Part shown: piece by piece, positions 51,219-60,813 of the stretch
Numbering within the stretch: the stretch's first letter is position 1
Layout: every line of letters starts with the position of its first letter
Assembly: GCF_037201915.1 (NCBI RefSeq)
Contig: NZ_CP147505.1
Location: forward strand, 2,666,001 to 2,730,000
From: Haloplanus sp. CK5-1
GTDB lineage: Archaea > Halobacteriota > Halobacteria > Halobacteriales > Haloferacaceae
Direction: 5' to 3'
DNA length: 64,000 nt
Program-made: the position numbers and the translations under genes
The notes under the pieces: generated by a model
What the model was told of the DNA's origin: nothing
The model's database searches: none
What the model saw: only the letters and a program-made list of their open reading frames with translations

Positions 51219-52783
51219 ACGCGCGCCACCTCCTCGGCCCCCCGGTCGGAGGTGTACTCCCGCCCGAACCCGGTCAGCGCCGCGAGGACGAACACGCCGA
51301 CGAGGAACCACCCGTGGAAGACGAACGGCACCACCTCGACGGGATTGACGACCATCGACTGGGTGAACCAGTCGTACTCTCCGGGGAGTCCCTGGATGAC
51401 CGTGTAGCCGACGAGGACGCCGCCCGACCACGGGAAGATGTAGCCGAGCGCCGACGTGTTCGCGTCGAGGATGTTCGCCCGCCGGTAGCCGTTGATGTTG
51501 AACCGCTCCCCGAGGCGAGCGATGTACGGCGAGATGGCGATTTCGGCCGCGGTGTTGATCGTAATCATCGCGTTGACGAGGGCCGTCCCGAACACCATCG
51601 TCAGTTCGGTCCGGCGGACGCCCGTCGCGACCGAGCGGAAGAACCACTCCTGGATGGCCGCGAACCCGCCGCCGCGGATCATGATCTGTGCGCCCGCGAC
51701 GATGAGGAGCGTGAGGACGATCAGCGGGAAGAAGCCCTGCGCGCCGGCGTAGAGACTGCCACCGACGCCCGTCTCGGCCGGCTCGACCAGCGTGACGAAC
51801 GGCAGCACCGACAGCGACTGGGCGATGCCGAGGTTCTGTGGGGCTTGGAAGACGATCATGTCGGCCACCGAGGCCAGTCCGAGAACGAGGTTCATCACGA
51901 ACGCGACGATGATCCCCCACGAGATGGCCTCGACGATGTGGCGGCCTGCGACCGCCGTCCCGATCACCGCGAGCATCGACAGGAGGTGGACGAGACCACC
52001 GGGTTCGCTGTTCTCGATGAAGATGGTCCGGGCCTCCGCCGGCACGTCGAGGCCGGCCATCGCCCCGCCGGCGACGACGAAGGCCACGACCGCGAGCACC
52101 GCAGCGACGATGGCGTACTTGAACCGGGAGGCGACGACGCCCCCGATGTCGGCGTTCTGGGTCACCGCCGAGACGATGGTCGTGTCGCTCACCGGCGCGA
52201 GGTTGTCGCCGAACACCGCCCCCGAGAGGATCGCACCGAACAGCAGGACGGGGTTGGCCCCGAGCAGGATCCCCGCGGGGAAAAACAGCGTCGTCATGGC
52301 GACGGTCGTGCCGTAGCCGGTGCCGATGCCCGTCGCCAACAGTCCGGAGAGGAGGAAGGTGAGTACGGGAAACAGCGCGGCTCCGATCTCTGCGGCGTTG
52401 GCCGCCCAGACGAGACCGCCGACGAACCCGCCAACTTGGATCGTCTCGGCGAACATGCCGGCCCAGAGCCACGCGACGACCGCCGTCGCGGCCACCCGGC
52501 GGGTCATCCCCTCGAAGATGGTGTTCGCGTAGAACTTCCAGTCGCCCTTCGCGAACAGCATGCCGAGGATGAGTGCGATCAGCATGCCGGCGACCAGTCC
52601 CGTGGTATCACCGATCCGCAACAGCCCACTCTGGACGATAGCCCAGACGATGAAGAAGGCGATTGGGAACGCGCTCATCCACCGCCCGCCGTAGAACTCG
52701 ATTCGACGGCCCGATTCCGCCTCGCGACCTTCGTTGATCTGTTCCATTACGTCCGAATCGGTCGTGTCGTTTCTATCTGACAT
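51215..52783 (-). CDS. nhaC: NhaC family Na+/H+ antiporter
   Basis: A 522-residue integral membrane protein with about 12 helices that exchanges sodium for protons, as suits a salt-loving cell. The helices carry conserved NhaC patterns such as GTGYGTTVAMTTLFFPAGI and GAVFGDNLAPVSDTTIVSAV, and TAAEIAISPYIARLGERF. The N-terminal 40 residues are acidic and cytoplasmic. It is cotranscribed with the TRAM-like gene. NhaC family relatives can also exchange malate/lactate, so the exact substrate is not certain. Confidence 0.9.
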   Translation of the reverse strand: MSDRNDTTDSDVMEQINEGREAESGRRIEFYGGRWMSAFPIAFFIVWAIVQSGLLRIGDTTGLVAGMLIALILGMLFAKGDWKFYANTIFEGMTRRVAATAVVAWLWAGMFAETIQVGGFVGGLVWAANAAEIGAALFPVLTFLLSGLLATGIGTGYGTTVAMTTLFFPAGILLGANPVLLFGAILSGAVFGDNLAPVSDTTIVSAVTQNADIGGVVASRFKYAIVAAVLAVVAFVVAGGAMAGLDVPAEARTIFIENSEPGGLVHLLSMLAVIGTAVAGRHIVEAISWGIIVAFVMNLVLGLASVADMIVFQAPQNLGIAQSLSVLPFVTLVEPAETGVGGSLYAGAQGFFPLIVLTLLIVAGAQIMIRGGGFAAIQEWFFRSVATGVRRTELTMVFGTALVNAMITINTAAEIAISPYIARLGERFNINGYRRANILDANTSALGYIFPWSGGVLVGYTVIQGLPGEYDWFTQSMVVNPVEVVPFVFHGWFLVGVFVLAALTGFGREYTSDRGAEEVARV

Positions 52784-52934
52784 GGTTCGTCACCGATGGA
52801 TCCCATCTCCGGTTCGGTCGCTGTCCCTGCCGATCCGACAGGGGGTGGATTCGCGGGGGCGGTAAATAAAATGACCTGACGCGTGGCCGGCGCGACCGTC
52901 ACGACTTATGTGGGTGGCTCGCCTCCGCCCCGGC

Positions 52935-54227
52935 ATGAGCGCCCCGACTCCCGACTTCGAGGACCTCCGTGACCTCCGTCGCGACCTGCACCGACACCCC
53001 GAACCCGCGTGGCGGGAGTTCTACACCACCGCCCGTCTCGTCGACGAACTGGAGACGCGCCCGCTGGACGCGCTCCACGTCGGCCCGGAAGTCCTCGCCG
53101 GCGACCGGCGTGGCGTCCCCGACGACGCCGACCTGGAGGAGTGGGCACACCGCGCCGTCGAGGCCGGGGCACGCCAGGACGTCGTCGACCGACTCGACGG
53201 CGGCTACACCGGACTCGTCGCCGTCCTCCGGCGGGGAGAGGGGCCGACCGTCGGCCTCAGGGTCGACATCGATGCCCTGCCGATCACCGAGGCCGACGGC
53301 GACGACCACCACCCCGCCGCCGCGGGCTTTCGCTCCGAGAACGAGGGGTACATGCACGCCTGTGGCCACGACGCCCACGCGACCGTCGGAGTCGGCGTCC
53401 TCGACGCCGTCGCCGCGAGCGACTTCGAGGGGACGCTCAAGCTGTTCTTCCAGCCCAGCGAGGAGACCATCGCCGGCGGCGAACCGATGGCCGAGAGCGG
53501 GCACCTCGACGACGTCGACTACCTGCTCGCACTCCACGTCGGCCTCGACCACCCCACCGGCGAGGTGGTCGCCGGGATCGACGGATTCCTCGCGGTGAGT
53601 CATTTCCGGGCCGACTTTTCGGGCGCGTCCGCCCACGCCGGTGGTCACCCCGAACGGGGGCGTAACGCGGTCCAGGCGATGGCGGCCGCGGTCCAAAATC
53701 TCTACGCCGTCCCCCGCCACCACGAGGGGGCGACGCGGGTCAACGCCGGCCGCGTCGGTGGCGGTACCGCCTCGAACATCGTCCCCGAGGAGGCGTTCAT
53801 CGAGGGCGAGGTCCGGGGCGAGACGACCGAACTCATGGAGTACATGGACGACCACGCCGAGCGAGTCGTCCGGTCGGCCGCCGAGATGCACGACTGCGAG
53901 GTGGCGATCGAACGCGAGGGCCGGGCGCCCGGTGGGGAGAGCGACGACGCTCTCGCCGCGGTCGTCGGCCGTGTCGCCCGGTCGACACCCAGCGTCACCT
54001 CGACGCTCGACACCGACACGCTCGGTGGAAGCGAGGACGCCACGTACCTGATGGAACGGGTCCAGGATCGGGGCGGCCTCGCCACGTACGTCTGTGTCGG
54101 CACCGACCACCCCGGTGGCCACCACACGCCGACCTTCGACGTCGACGAGGAGACGATCCGGCTCGCCGTGGACGTGCTCGCCGGGACGACCCTCACTCTC
54201 GGCGACGACCCGGCTGCCGTGACGTAG
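52935..54227 (+). CDS. M20 family amidohydrolase/carboxypeptidase
   Basis: A 430-residue peptidase-like hydrolase. The metal-binding region contains VGLRVDIDALPITEADGDD and HACGHDAHATVGVGVLDAV, then FFQPSEETIAGGEPMAESG, typical of the aminoacylase/AbgB-type M20 subgroup. It probably releases amino acids from an N-acyl or amide conjugate. ATG 52935 was preferred to ATG 52908, as a TATA-like TTATG just upstream would give a leaderless start near it. Confidence 0.86.
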   Translation: MSAPTPDFEDLRDLRRDLHRHPEPAWREFYTTARLVDELETRPLDALHVGPEVLAGDRRGVPDDADLEEWAHRAVEAGARQDVVDRLDGGYTGLVAVLRRGEGPTVGLRVDIDALPITEADGDDHHPAAAGFRSENEGYMHACGHDAHATVGVGVLDAVAASDFEGTLKLFFQPSEETIAGGEPMAESGHLDDVDYLLALHVGLDHPTGEVVAGIDGFLAVSHFRADFSGASAHAGGHPERGRNAVQAMAAAVQNLYAVPRHHEGATRVNAGRVGGGTASNIVPEEAFIEGEVRGETTELMEYMDDHAERVVRSAAEMHDCEVAIEREGRAPGGESDDALAAVVGRVARSTPSVTSTLDTDTLGGSEDATYLMERVQDRGGLATYVCVGTDHPGGHHTPTFDVDEETIRLAVDVLAGTTLTLGDDPAAVT

Positions 54228-54305
54228 GTGTCAGATCGCGTCCCACGCTCGCTCCGCGTCGCATCCGCAGTAAGACTTTTCGGGTATGATTACGCAGATG
54301 ACACC

Positions 54306-54659
54306 ATGGCGGACGATGCCACGCAGATAACTGACCCCTCGGCGTTCCAGTCCAAGTCACTCGCGAAACAGGTCCTCTACTCGGTCCTCACGCTGTCCCT
54401 CTACTGGCTCTACTGGTTCCATACGGTCAACAAGCAACTCGACGCGGGGACGGACGCCGACATCGACCCCACCATACGCACGGTCGGATTGTTCGTCCCC
54501 GTCTACAACTTCGTCGTCATGTGGCGGACGAGCAACGACTGCGAGGCGGTGGCCGACGAGGACGGCATCCTCCTCTTTCTCCTCTGGCTGGTGTTCGTTC
54601 CCGCGTTCTGGTATCTGGTCCAGACCGGCATCAACGACGTCGCCGAGTCGACGGGCTGA
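54306..54659 (+). CDS. DUF4234-type membrane protein
   Basis: A 117-residue protein with three hydrophobic helices (VLYSVLTLSLYWLYWFHTV, LFVPVYNFVVMWRTS and LLFLLWLVFVPAFWYLVQT). The N-terminus is soluble and acidic. It matches the haloarchaeal DUF4234 family. ATG 54306 was chosen as it gives a compact N-terminus; an upstream start would include the end of the M20 gene region. Function unknown. Confidence 0.82.
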   Translation: MADDATQITDPSAFQSKSLAKQVLYSVLTLSLYWLYWFHTVNKQLDAGTDADIDPTIRTVGLFVPVYNFVVMWRTSNDCEAVADEDGILLFLLWLVFVPAFWYLVQTGINDVAESTG

Positions 54660-54662
54660 GGC

Positions 54663-56030
54663 CTAGTACTTCGGCTCCGCGCCCGTCGTCTCGTACACCC
54701 GCTCCATCACGTCGTCACGCTCGGCCTGCCACGCCGCCAGGTCGCCGGGGGCCGTGGGGTAGGAGTCGTACCGACCCATCAGTTCCTCCGAGAGCTTCTT
54801 CGTCCGGTAGAAATCGAGGATAGTTCCCCAGTAGCCGAAGCTCTTGACGGCGCTCTTGAGTTTCAGGGCGAGTCCCATTGAGGTCGACCCGGAGTAGAGC
54901 GCCTCCGCGAGTTTCTCGCCCGGCAGCGAGGCCAGGAGACCCATCAGGTCGTCGACGTCGACCGCCGTCGAGAGGACGTTGTACACGTCGAGGCCGGCGT
55001 ACCGCGCCCCGAAGTGATCCATGACGCGTTCGTTGTACTCCCACAGCGCCGCCTCGGTCGGGCCGCCGTCCGCGAGGGCGTCGACGATGGCGTCGGCGGC
55101 GTAGGTGCCGGCGTAGGCCGCGCCGGCGATACCACCTCCCGTCGTCGGGTTGACGTGGCCGGCGGCGTCACCGACGGCGACGAACCCCGGCGCGACCGCC
55201 GAGTCGTACGGTCGCCGGGTCGGGAGCGCCGCACCGAGTTTGTCCGTCACCTCCGCACCCCGGAACTCCGGCCGGTTCCGGAGGTCCTCGCGCAGGTCCC
55301 TGACGAGTTTCATCGGCTCCTCGGTCATCTGGAAGCCGAGACCGGCGTTGATCGTCGTACTCGTCCGCGGGAAGTACCAGAGGTAGCCCGCCGCCCGCTG
55401 GGTCGGCTTGAACACGAGGGCGTCGTCCCACTCGACTGCCTCGGGCACTTCGACGATCTCGCGGTAGGCCGAGCAGAACTGCGAGTACGAGACGTTGGTG
55501 TCGAAGGTGGCGTCCTCGAGGTCGGCCTTGTCCTGGAGGATGGAGAGCGCGCCGGCGGCGTCGACGGTCACGCGGGCCTCGTAGGTGACCGGATCCCCCT
55601 TCCGGACCCCGCGAACCCCGGTCACGCGGCCGTCCTCCTGCGTGACGTCCTGAACGACGGTGTCGTAGTGGAACTCGGCGCCCGCGTCGGCTGCGCCGTC
55701 GATCATGCGCCGCCCGAACTCCAGGCGGTCGATGACGGCGAGTTCGCCGGGCACGGGGATGTCGAGGACGGTGTCGTGGTCTGGGAGTTCGAACCGGCCG
55801 TGGTCGACGCCCGTGTTGGTGAACGAGGACCTGATCTCCGATTTTGGGATGGCGTCCGGGAACGCGTCGGCCCCTTTCAGGGCGTCGCCGCAGGCGATGT
55901 GGCCCGCCTCCGACTCGTCCTTTCGTTCGACGACGAGGACGTCGAGGCCGTCGCGGGCGGCCGACGCCGCGGCGTAACAGCCGGCGGTACCCGCGCCGAC
56001 GACGACGACGTCGCACTCGTGGGTGGTCAT
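54663..56030 (-). CDS. Geranylgeranyl reductase family flavoprotein
   Basis: A 455-residue FAD-dependent enzyme. The dinucleotide site is VVVVGAGTAGCYAAASAA, followed by the second FAD motif (GFVAVGDAAGHVNPTTGGG) and a middle part with RVTVDAAGALS. It is expected to reduce double bonds of isoprenoid chains of archaeal lipids. It is a member of the haloarchaeal GGR paralogue set, so it may act on another isoprenoid instead. Convergent with the DUF4234 gene. Confidence 0.87.
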   Translation of the reverse strand: MTTHECDVVVVGAGTAGCYAAASAARDGLDVLVVERKDESEAGHIACGDALKGADAFPDAIPKSEIRSSFTNTGVDHGRFELPDHDTVLDIPVPGELAVIDRLEFGRRMIDGAADAGAEFHYDTVVQDVTQEDGRVTGVRGVRKGDPVTYEARVTVDAAGALSILQDKADLEDATFDTNVSYSQFCSAYREIVEVPEAVEWDDALVFKPTQRAAGYLWYFPRTSTTINAGLGFQMTEEPMKLVRDLREDLRNRPEFRGAEVTDKLGAALPTRRPYDSAVAPGFVAVGDAAGHVNPTTGGGIAGAAYAGTYAADAIVDALADGGPTEAALWEYNERVMDHFGARYAGLDVYNVLSTAVDVDDLMGLLASLPGEKLAEALYSGSTSMGLALKLKSAVKSFGYWGTILDFYRTKKLSEELMGRYDSYPTAPGDLAAWQAERDDVMERVYETTGAEPKY

Positions 56031-56115
56031 TGGTACTGCGTCACTCCCGCGGCTGGAAAACTCTTCCTTCCCGTTCCGTCGCCACCGAGACGACGGGATT
56101 GGGTCGTCCCCGTCG

Positions 56116-57462
56116 CTACGCGGCCGCCTCGACCGCCCGCTCGATCCGCTCGCGTGCGGTCGCCACCAACTCGTCGACGGCCTCGCTCTCGGCGTACAGT
56201 CGGACGTAGGGTTCGGTCCCGCTGGGGCGAACGAGCAGCCACGACCCGTCCCGCCGTTCGAGTCGGATCCCGTGTGACCGGTCGACGGTCGCGTCCGGGA
56301 ACGCCTCGGGGAGCGTCGTCGCCAGTCGCTCCATCGCCGCCGACTTTCGGTCGTCCGGACACGCGACGCTGACCTTCCGGTACGGTCGCTCGATGACGGG
56401 TTCGCGCAGGGTATCCAACCCCTCGCTCGCGACGAAGCGAGCGATCACGGCAGCGCTGACCACGCCGTCGATCCACCCGCCGAAGGCGGGGTGGATGTGT
56501 TTCCAGGGTTCGGCCGCGAACGCGACCGTGCCACCCTCGGCCCGAACCCGGGCGACGCCCTCGTGGAGCGAGCCGAGCCCGACCCGCTCGACCCGCCCAC
56601 CCGCGGCGGCGACGCGGTCGTCGATCCGGGCCGAGGCGTTGGGCGTCGTCACCACGACCGGGTCGGCGGCGTCGCAGTCGCGGACGTACCGCTCGGCGAC
56701 GACGGCGAGTACCGTGTCTTCGTGGACCACCTCGCCGGCGCCGTCGACGATCACGATCCGGTCGGCGTCGCCGTCGTGGCCGATTCCGAAGGCCGCGTCG
56801 CCGTCGGCGACGAACCGCCGGAGGTCCGCCAGCGATTCGGGCGTCGGCTTGCTCCCCCGGCCGGGGAAGTGGCCGTCGACGTTTCCGTGGAGCGTGACGA
56901 CGCTCGCACCGAGTTCCCGCAGCACCGTCGGCGTCGCCAGCGCCGCCATCCCGTTCGCGCAGTCGACGACGATCTGCAGGCCGTCGAGAGGCGCGCCGTA
57001 CCCCCGCGCGTAGTCGACGACCGCCTCGCGGTAGGCGTCGAGGACCGGCGCGTCGCGCACGTCGCCCCACTCGTCCCAGTCGACCGGCGGCGATCCCTCG
57101 GCGACCCGGCGCTCGACCGCCCGCTCTGCCTCGCGGTCGAACTCGACGCCGTCGTCGAAGAGTTTGATGCCGTTGTCGTCGGGCGGGTTGTGCGAGGCGG
57201 TGAGCATCACTCCCCGCCGGCCGCGGGTGGCGAAAGCCAGTGCGGGCGTCGGGACGACGCCCACCCGCCGGACTGCGGCGCCGCCGGAGAGGGCTCCCGC
57301 CTCGACGGCCGACGCCAGGCCCTCGCCGGTCGTCCGCCCGTCGCGGCCGATCACCACCTCGTCGCCGTCGCGTGCGACCGCCCGCCCCACCGCCATCGCG
57401 AGTTCCGGTGTTACGTCCGTGACCGCACTCCCGCGGATGCCTGCCGTCCCGAAGAGGTCCAT
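56116..57462 (-). CDS. glmM: Phosphoglucosamine mutase / phosphomannomutase family
   Basis: A 448-residue alpha-D-phosphohexomutase. The active-site Ser90 is in MLTASHNPPDDNGIKL, the metal loop is GIGHDGDADRIVIVDG, and the sugar loop is FAAEPWKHIHPAFGG. The C-terminal RPSGTEPYVRLYAES is the phosphate-binding site. It converts glucosamine or mannose phosphates for surface glycans. The glmM assignment over phosphomannomutase is inferred from the motif set. Convergent direction to the Agl23-like gene downstream. Confidence 0.9.
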   Translation of the reverse strand: MDLFGTAGIRGSAVTDVTPELAMAVGRAVARDGDEVVIGRDGRTTGEGLASAVEAGALSGGAAVRRVGVVPTPALAFATRGRRGVMLTASHNPPDDNGIKLFDDGVEFDREAERAVERRVAEGSPPVDWDEWGDVRDAPVLDAYREAVVDYARGYGAPLDGLQIVVDCANGMAALATPTVLRELGASVVTLHGNVDGHFPGRGSKPTPESLADLRRFVADGDAAFGIGHDGDADRIVIVDGAGEVVHEDTVLAVVAERYVRDCDAADPVVVTTPNASARIDDRVAAAGGRVERVGLGSLHEGVARVRAEGGTVAFAAEPWKHIHPAFGGWIDGVVSAAVIARFVASEGLDTLREPVIERPYRKVSVACPDDRKSAAMERLATTLPEAFPDATVDRSHGIRLERRDGSWLLVRPSGTEPYVRLYAESEAVDELVATARERIERAVEAAA

Positions 57463-57543
57463 ACCGACCGTCCGTGAGCCACCGGTTTGTATCGGTCGGT
57501 GAGGGACCGAAAGGTTGACCGGGACCCCGGCGGATGGACCGGT

Positions 57544-59250
57544 ATGTCAGCGGCCGCCTCCGACGGTCCCGGGTCGTGGATCGACCGGGTCGTCGTCGCC
57601 GTCGTCGCCCTCTCCGTCGTCGCCCTCGCGGGCCGGGTCGTCGGCCTCGGCGCGCGTCCGTTTCACTGGGACGAGGCCCGCGTCGGCTACTGGACCCTCC
57701 GCTCGCTCGACACCGGCAGTCTCGCCTACCGTCCGGTCGCTGGCGGGCCGCTGCTCTACGTCGTCGACCGACTCGTCTTCGGGGCCGTCGGCGCGACCGA
57801 CGCCACCGCCCGCGCCGCCGTCGCCGTCGTCGGCGGCCTGTCGCCGCTCCTCGCGCTCCTCTTCCGCGGAGTGGACTCGGACTCGGGCTACCGCCTCGGC
57901 GACGCCGAGACGGTCGCGCTCGCGGCGTTGCTGGCCGCCAGTCCGGTCCTCCTCTACTATGCGCGCTTCCTCCGCGGCGACGTCCCTCTCGCCGTCTTCG
58001 GCCTCGTCGTCGTCGGCTGTGGTGTCCGACTGCTCGACGCCCCGGAGGACGCCGACCCCGCGGGCTATCGCTACCTCGGCGCGGCCGCCCTCGGCCTCGC
58101 CGTCGCTGCGTCGGGGTTCGTCGTCGGCTACATCCTCTGTTGGCTCGCCGCCGCCGGCCTCACCGTCGACCAACGACGGCTCGTCGGTGAGCAGAGTTCA
58201 TCTGGCTCCCGGACGGAGTCCGGGAACGTCGGCGAGGGCGGCGTCGCCCGCGAGCGCATTGGAAGCGTCCTCGTCCGGCTTCGTGGCCCGCCTAGGGCCG
58301 CGATGGGTGCACTCGCCGTCTTCCTCTCGGTCCACCTCTACTTCTACGCGCCGCGGACCGACGGCGGCATCAGCCCGACGCTGGGTGCGGTGGAGGCGGC
58401 CTTCGTCGGCGCGGCCCGCACGTTCTACGGCGTCCGCGTCGTCGGCCGACGACAGGGCGGCGAACACGAACTCCTGCCGTATCTGAGCGCCCACGCCGAG
58501 ACGCTACTGGCGGCGTCGGCCGTCGTCGTCGCCCTCGCCGCCGTCGGCTTCGCCGCAGATCGGTACAGCCGTGGCCCCACGCGGCCGGTCGTCGCCTTCC
58601 ACGCCTACTGGGCTGGCGCGTCGCTGCTGGTCTTCCCGGTCATCACCGAGGAGAGCGCGGCGTGGCTCACCGTCCACACCGTCGCGCCGGCGCTGGTTCC
58701 CGCGGCCGCGGGGGTCGGACTGCTCGTCCGCTACGCCGCCCGCGCGCTGGACCGCGACGACGCCGTCGGCGTCGCAGTCGCGGGATTGCTGGCGCTCGCC
58801 CTCGTCGGCGGGTTGGGCGTCGCCGTCGCGGACACGGCCTACGGACCGACGACGCCCGAGAATCCCCTCGTCCACCACGCCCAGCCCGCGGACGACCTCG
58901 ACCCCGTCCTCGCCGACGTGGCGGCCGCGAGCGATGGCAACGAGGGCGTCGACGTGTTGTTCTACGGGCGGACGTTCGTCACGGAAGCCGACGCCGACAC
59001 GGGCCGACCGCCGGTGAGTGACGCGTGGGGGAACCGGCTACCCCTGTCGTGGTACGTAGAGCGGGCGGGCACGGAGACAGCGGGGGTCCGCGACCCCGGA
59101 GAACTGTCGGCGCTCGACACCGTCCCGCCGGTGGTGATCGCACCGTCCGACCGGCGGGCGACGCTCGCCGAACGGCTGCCGGGCTACGAATCGAGTACGT
59201 ACCGACTGTCGCTGTGGAACCGAGAGGTCGTCGTGTTCGTCCGGCGCTAA
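57544..59250 (+). CDS. Second Agl23-like GT-C family membrane protein
   Basis: A 568-residue paralogue of the protein at 32024-33826. The motif [19 protein letters not shown] followed by [11 protein letters not shown] is conserved with that protein, and the polytopic layout is the same. A 12-residue insertion ([12 protein letters not shown]) sits in a loop near residue 217 and is encoded by a double-hairpin element (58192-58225). It ends 4 nt into the end of the convergent tfb gene. Likely linked to surface N-glycosylation by family. Confidence 0.84.
   Translation: MSAAASDGPGSWIDRVVVAVVALSVVALAGRVVGLGARPFHWDEARVGYWTLRSLDTGSLAYRPVAGGPLLYVVDRLVFGAVGATDATARAAVAVVGGLSPLLALLFRGVDSDSGYRLGDAETVALAALLAASPVLLYYARFLRGDVPLAVFGLVVVGCGVRLLDAPEDADPAGYRYLGAAALGLAVAASGFVVGYILCWLAAAGLTVDQRRLVGEQSSSGSRTESGNVGEGGVARERIGSVLVRLRGPPRAAMGALAVFLSVHLYFYAPRTDGGISPTLGAVEAAFVGAARTFYGVRVVGRRQGGEHELLPYLSAHAETLLAASAVVVALAAVGFAADRYSRGPTRPVVAFHAYWAGASLLVFPVITEESAAWLTVHTVAPALVPAAAGVGLLVRYAARALDRDDAVGVAVAGLLALALVGGLGVAVADTAYGPTTPENPLVHHAQPADDLDPVLADVAAASDGNEGVDVLFYGRTFVTEADADTGRPPVSDAWGNRLPLSWYVERAGTETAGVRDPGELSALDTVPPVVIAPSDRRATLAERLPGYESSTYRLSLWNREVVVFVRR
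58192..58225 (+). repeat. Double-hairpin insertion element in the second Agl23-like gene
   Basis: A weak hairpin CAGA-GTTCA-TCTG (58192-58204) is followed by a perfect 8-bp hairpin TCCCGGAC-GGA-GTCCGGGA (58207-58225). Read in frame it encodes SSGSRTES, the same octapeptide as the element in dapB. Confidence 0.65.
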
Positions 59251-60200
59251 CGGAAGCCCATCGCTTCGATCTGTTCCTGATACCGATTCCGGATAGTGAC
59301 TTCGGTCACCTGGGCGACGTCGGCCACCTCGCGCTGGGTTTTCTTCTCGTTACAGAGCAGGGAGGCCGCGTAGATGGCCGCCGCCGCGAACCCGGTCGGC
59401 GACTTCCCGGAGAGGAGGCCCTGTTCGGCGGAGACGTCGATGATCTCGGTCGCTTTGGCCTGGACCTCCTCGCTGAGTTCGAGCGCCGAGGCGAAACGCG
59501 GGACGAACTGCTTCGGATCGACCGGCTTGAGTTCGAGACCGAGTTCCTGGGAGATGTAGCGGTAGGTCCGACCGATCTCCTTCTGTGGGACGCGGGAGAC
59601 TTCCGCCACCTCGTCGAGTGACCGGGGGATGCCCTCCTGCCGACAGGCGGCGTAGAGGGCGGCGGTGGCGACGCCCTCGATCGAGCGGCCGCGGATGAGG
59701 TCCTCGTTGAGCGCGCGCCGGTAGATCACCGAGGCGACCTCCCGCACCGACCGGGGGACGCCCAGCGCCGAGGCCATGCGGTCGATCTCGCTCAGCGCGA
59801 ACTGCAGGTTCCGCTCGCCCGCGTCCTTCGTCCGGATGCGCTCCTGCCACTTGCGCAGGCGGTGCATCTGGGAGCGCTTCTCCGAGGAGAGCGACCGCCC
59901 GTACGCGTCCTTGTCCTTCCAGTCGATGGTCGTCGTCAGCCCGCGGTCGTGCATCGTCTCCGTGATCGGTGCGCCGACGCGTGACTTGCTCTGGCGCTCC
60001 GAGTGGTTGAACGCCCGCCACTCCGGTCCGCGGTCGATCTGCCGTTCGTCGATCACTAGTCCGCAGTCGTCACAGACGAGTTCGCCCTGATCCGCGTCGG
60101 TGACGACGTTGTCCGAGTTGCATTCGGGACAGTCCACGGATTCGTCAGCGTCCTGTTCGGTTTCCTGGCTTCGCTGACGTTGGCGGCTAGGACGTTCCAT
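59247..60200 (-). CDS. tfb: Transcription initiation factor IIB (TFB)
   Basis: A 317-residue basal transcription factor that bridges TBP-bound promoters to RNA polymerase. The N-terminal zinc ribbon is at Cys24/Cys27 (CPEC) and Cys43/Cys46 (CDDC). The B-finger follows ([18 protein letters not shown]) and two cyclin-like repeats fill the rest (about 130-215 and 225-310). Haloarchaea have several tfb copies; which number this is cannot be told. A TATA box (60226-60231) lies about 26 nt upstream, so the mRNA should be leaderless. Confidence 0.94.
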   Translation of the reverse strand: MERPSRQRQRSQETEQDADESVDCPECNSDNVVTDADQGELVCDDCGLVIDERQIDRGPEWRAFNHSERQSKSRVGAPITETMHDRGLTTTIDWKDKDAYGRSLSSEKRSQMHRLRKWQERIRTKDAGERNLQFALSEIDRMASALGVPRSVREVASVIYRRALNEDLIRGRSIEGVATAALYAACRQEGIPRSLDEVAEVSRVPQKEIGRTYRYISQELGLELKPVDPKQFVPRFASALELSEEVQAKATEIIDVSAEQGLLSGKSPTGFAAAAIYAASLLCNEKKTQREVADVAQVTEVTIRNRYQEQIEAMGFR

Positions 60201-60225
60201 TATAAGTGTCGTGGCGAACCTATTG

Positions 60226-60231
60226 TTTAAA
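60226..60231 (-). promoter_or_regulatory. TATA box of tfb
   Basis: TTTAAA in the context ATTGTTTAAATC, centred about 28 nt from the tfb ATG (60200), as for a leaderless archaeal promoter. Confidence 0.55.
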
Positions 60232-60316
60232 TCTTTTGCCGACTCGTCACGACTCGCGCCGACGGTACCGCGGCCGTCGGGACCGGAATCGGGCGCACTC
60301 CCTGTGGAGCGGTACA

Positions 60317-60411
60317 AAACTATAGTAGCGTTTGTAACTGTCCGCACACCTGATCGAACGCAGTCATGCGATCAGATGTGTGATGACTTACAAAGGCTAC
60401 TATATTAGTTT
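60317..60411. repeat. MITE-like inverted repeat of about 95 bp
   Basis: The left arm (60317-60356) begins AAACTATAGTAGC and ends CACACCTGATCG. The right arm (60369-60411), read as reverse complement, begins AAACTAATATAGTAGC and ends CACATCTGATCG, so both arms share about 30 of 40 bases. The loop is 12 nt. There is no ORF. It lies in the gap upstream of tfb and the small gene at 60514. Confidence 0.75.
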
Positions 60412-60513
60412 CGACATCCCGTCGCTGCGTGTTTCGTCCGTGGGGGTCGTCCCCGAGTTACTACGTGGGAAACAGTGAGATACGTTGAACTGTGTCGGCA
60501 CCCATCGACGACC

Positions 60514-60813
60514 ATGCCAATCTCCGATGTCGAGTGGGACGACGGTGCCCAGTCGGCCGGCTCTCCGGCAACACGAACTGCCTCCGTCGGCCGATACGGG
60601 GACGAGGGGGAGTTGACCGTCGCGTTCCTCCCGGACTCCGTCGACAACGTGGACGCGAAGATGGAACGCGTTCGTGGTAACGACGCCCACCCAGAGTCGC
60701 TCCGCCAAGTGCTGACCGAGCGTCGGGACGGACTGGTCGCCGAAGGCGTGGTCGCGGTGACGAGCGACGGGACGACGAACTACCGACTCGACACCGACGA
60801 AGCCCGGGAATGA
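60514..60813 (+). CDS. Hypothetical protein of 99 residues
   Basis: An ORF from ATG 60514. The protein (starts MPISDVEWDDGAQSAG) has no recognised family, and the C-terminal part (PESLRQVLTERRDGLVAEGV, then VTSDGTTNYRLD) resembles a winged-helix fragment. Its stop overlaps the start of the next gene by 4 nt (ATGA), so the two are coupled. It may be a regulatory or accessory protein of the propeller lipoprotein. Confidence 0.6.
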   Translation: MPISDVEWDDGAQSAGSPATRTASVGRYGDEGELTVAFLPDSVDNVDAKMERVRGNDAHPESLRQVLTERRDGLVAEGVVAVTSDGTTNYRLDTDEARE

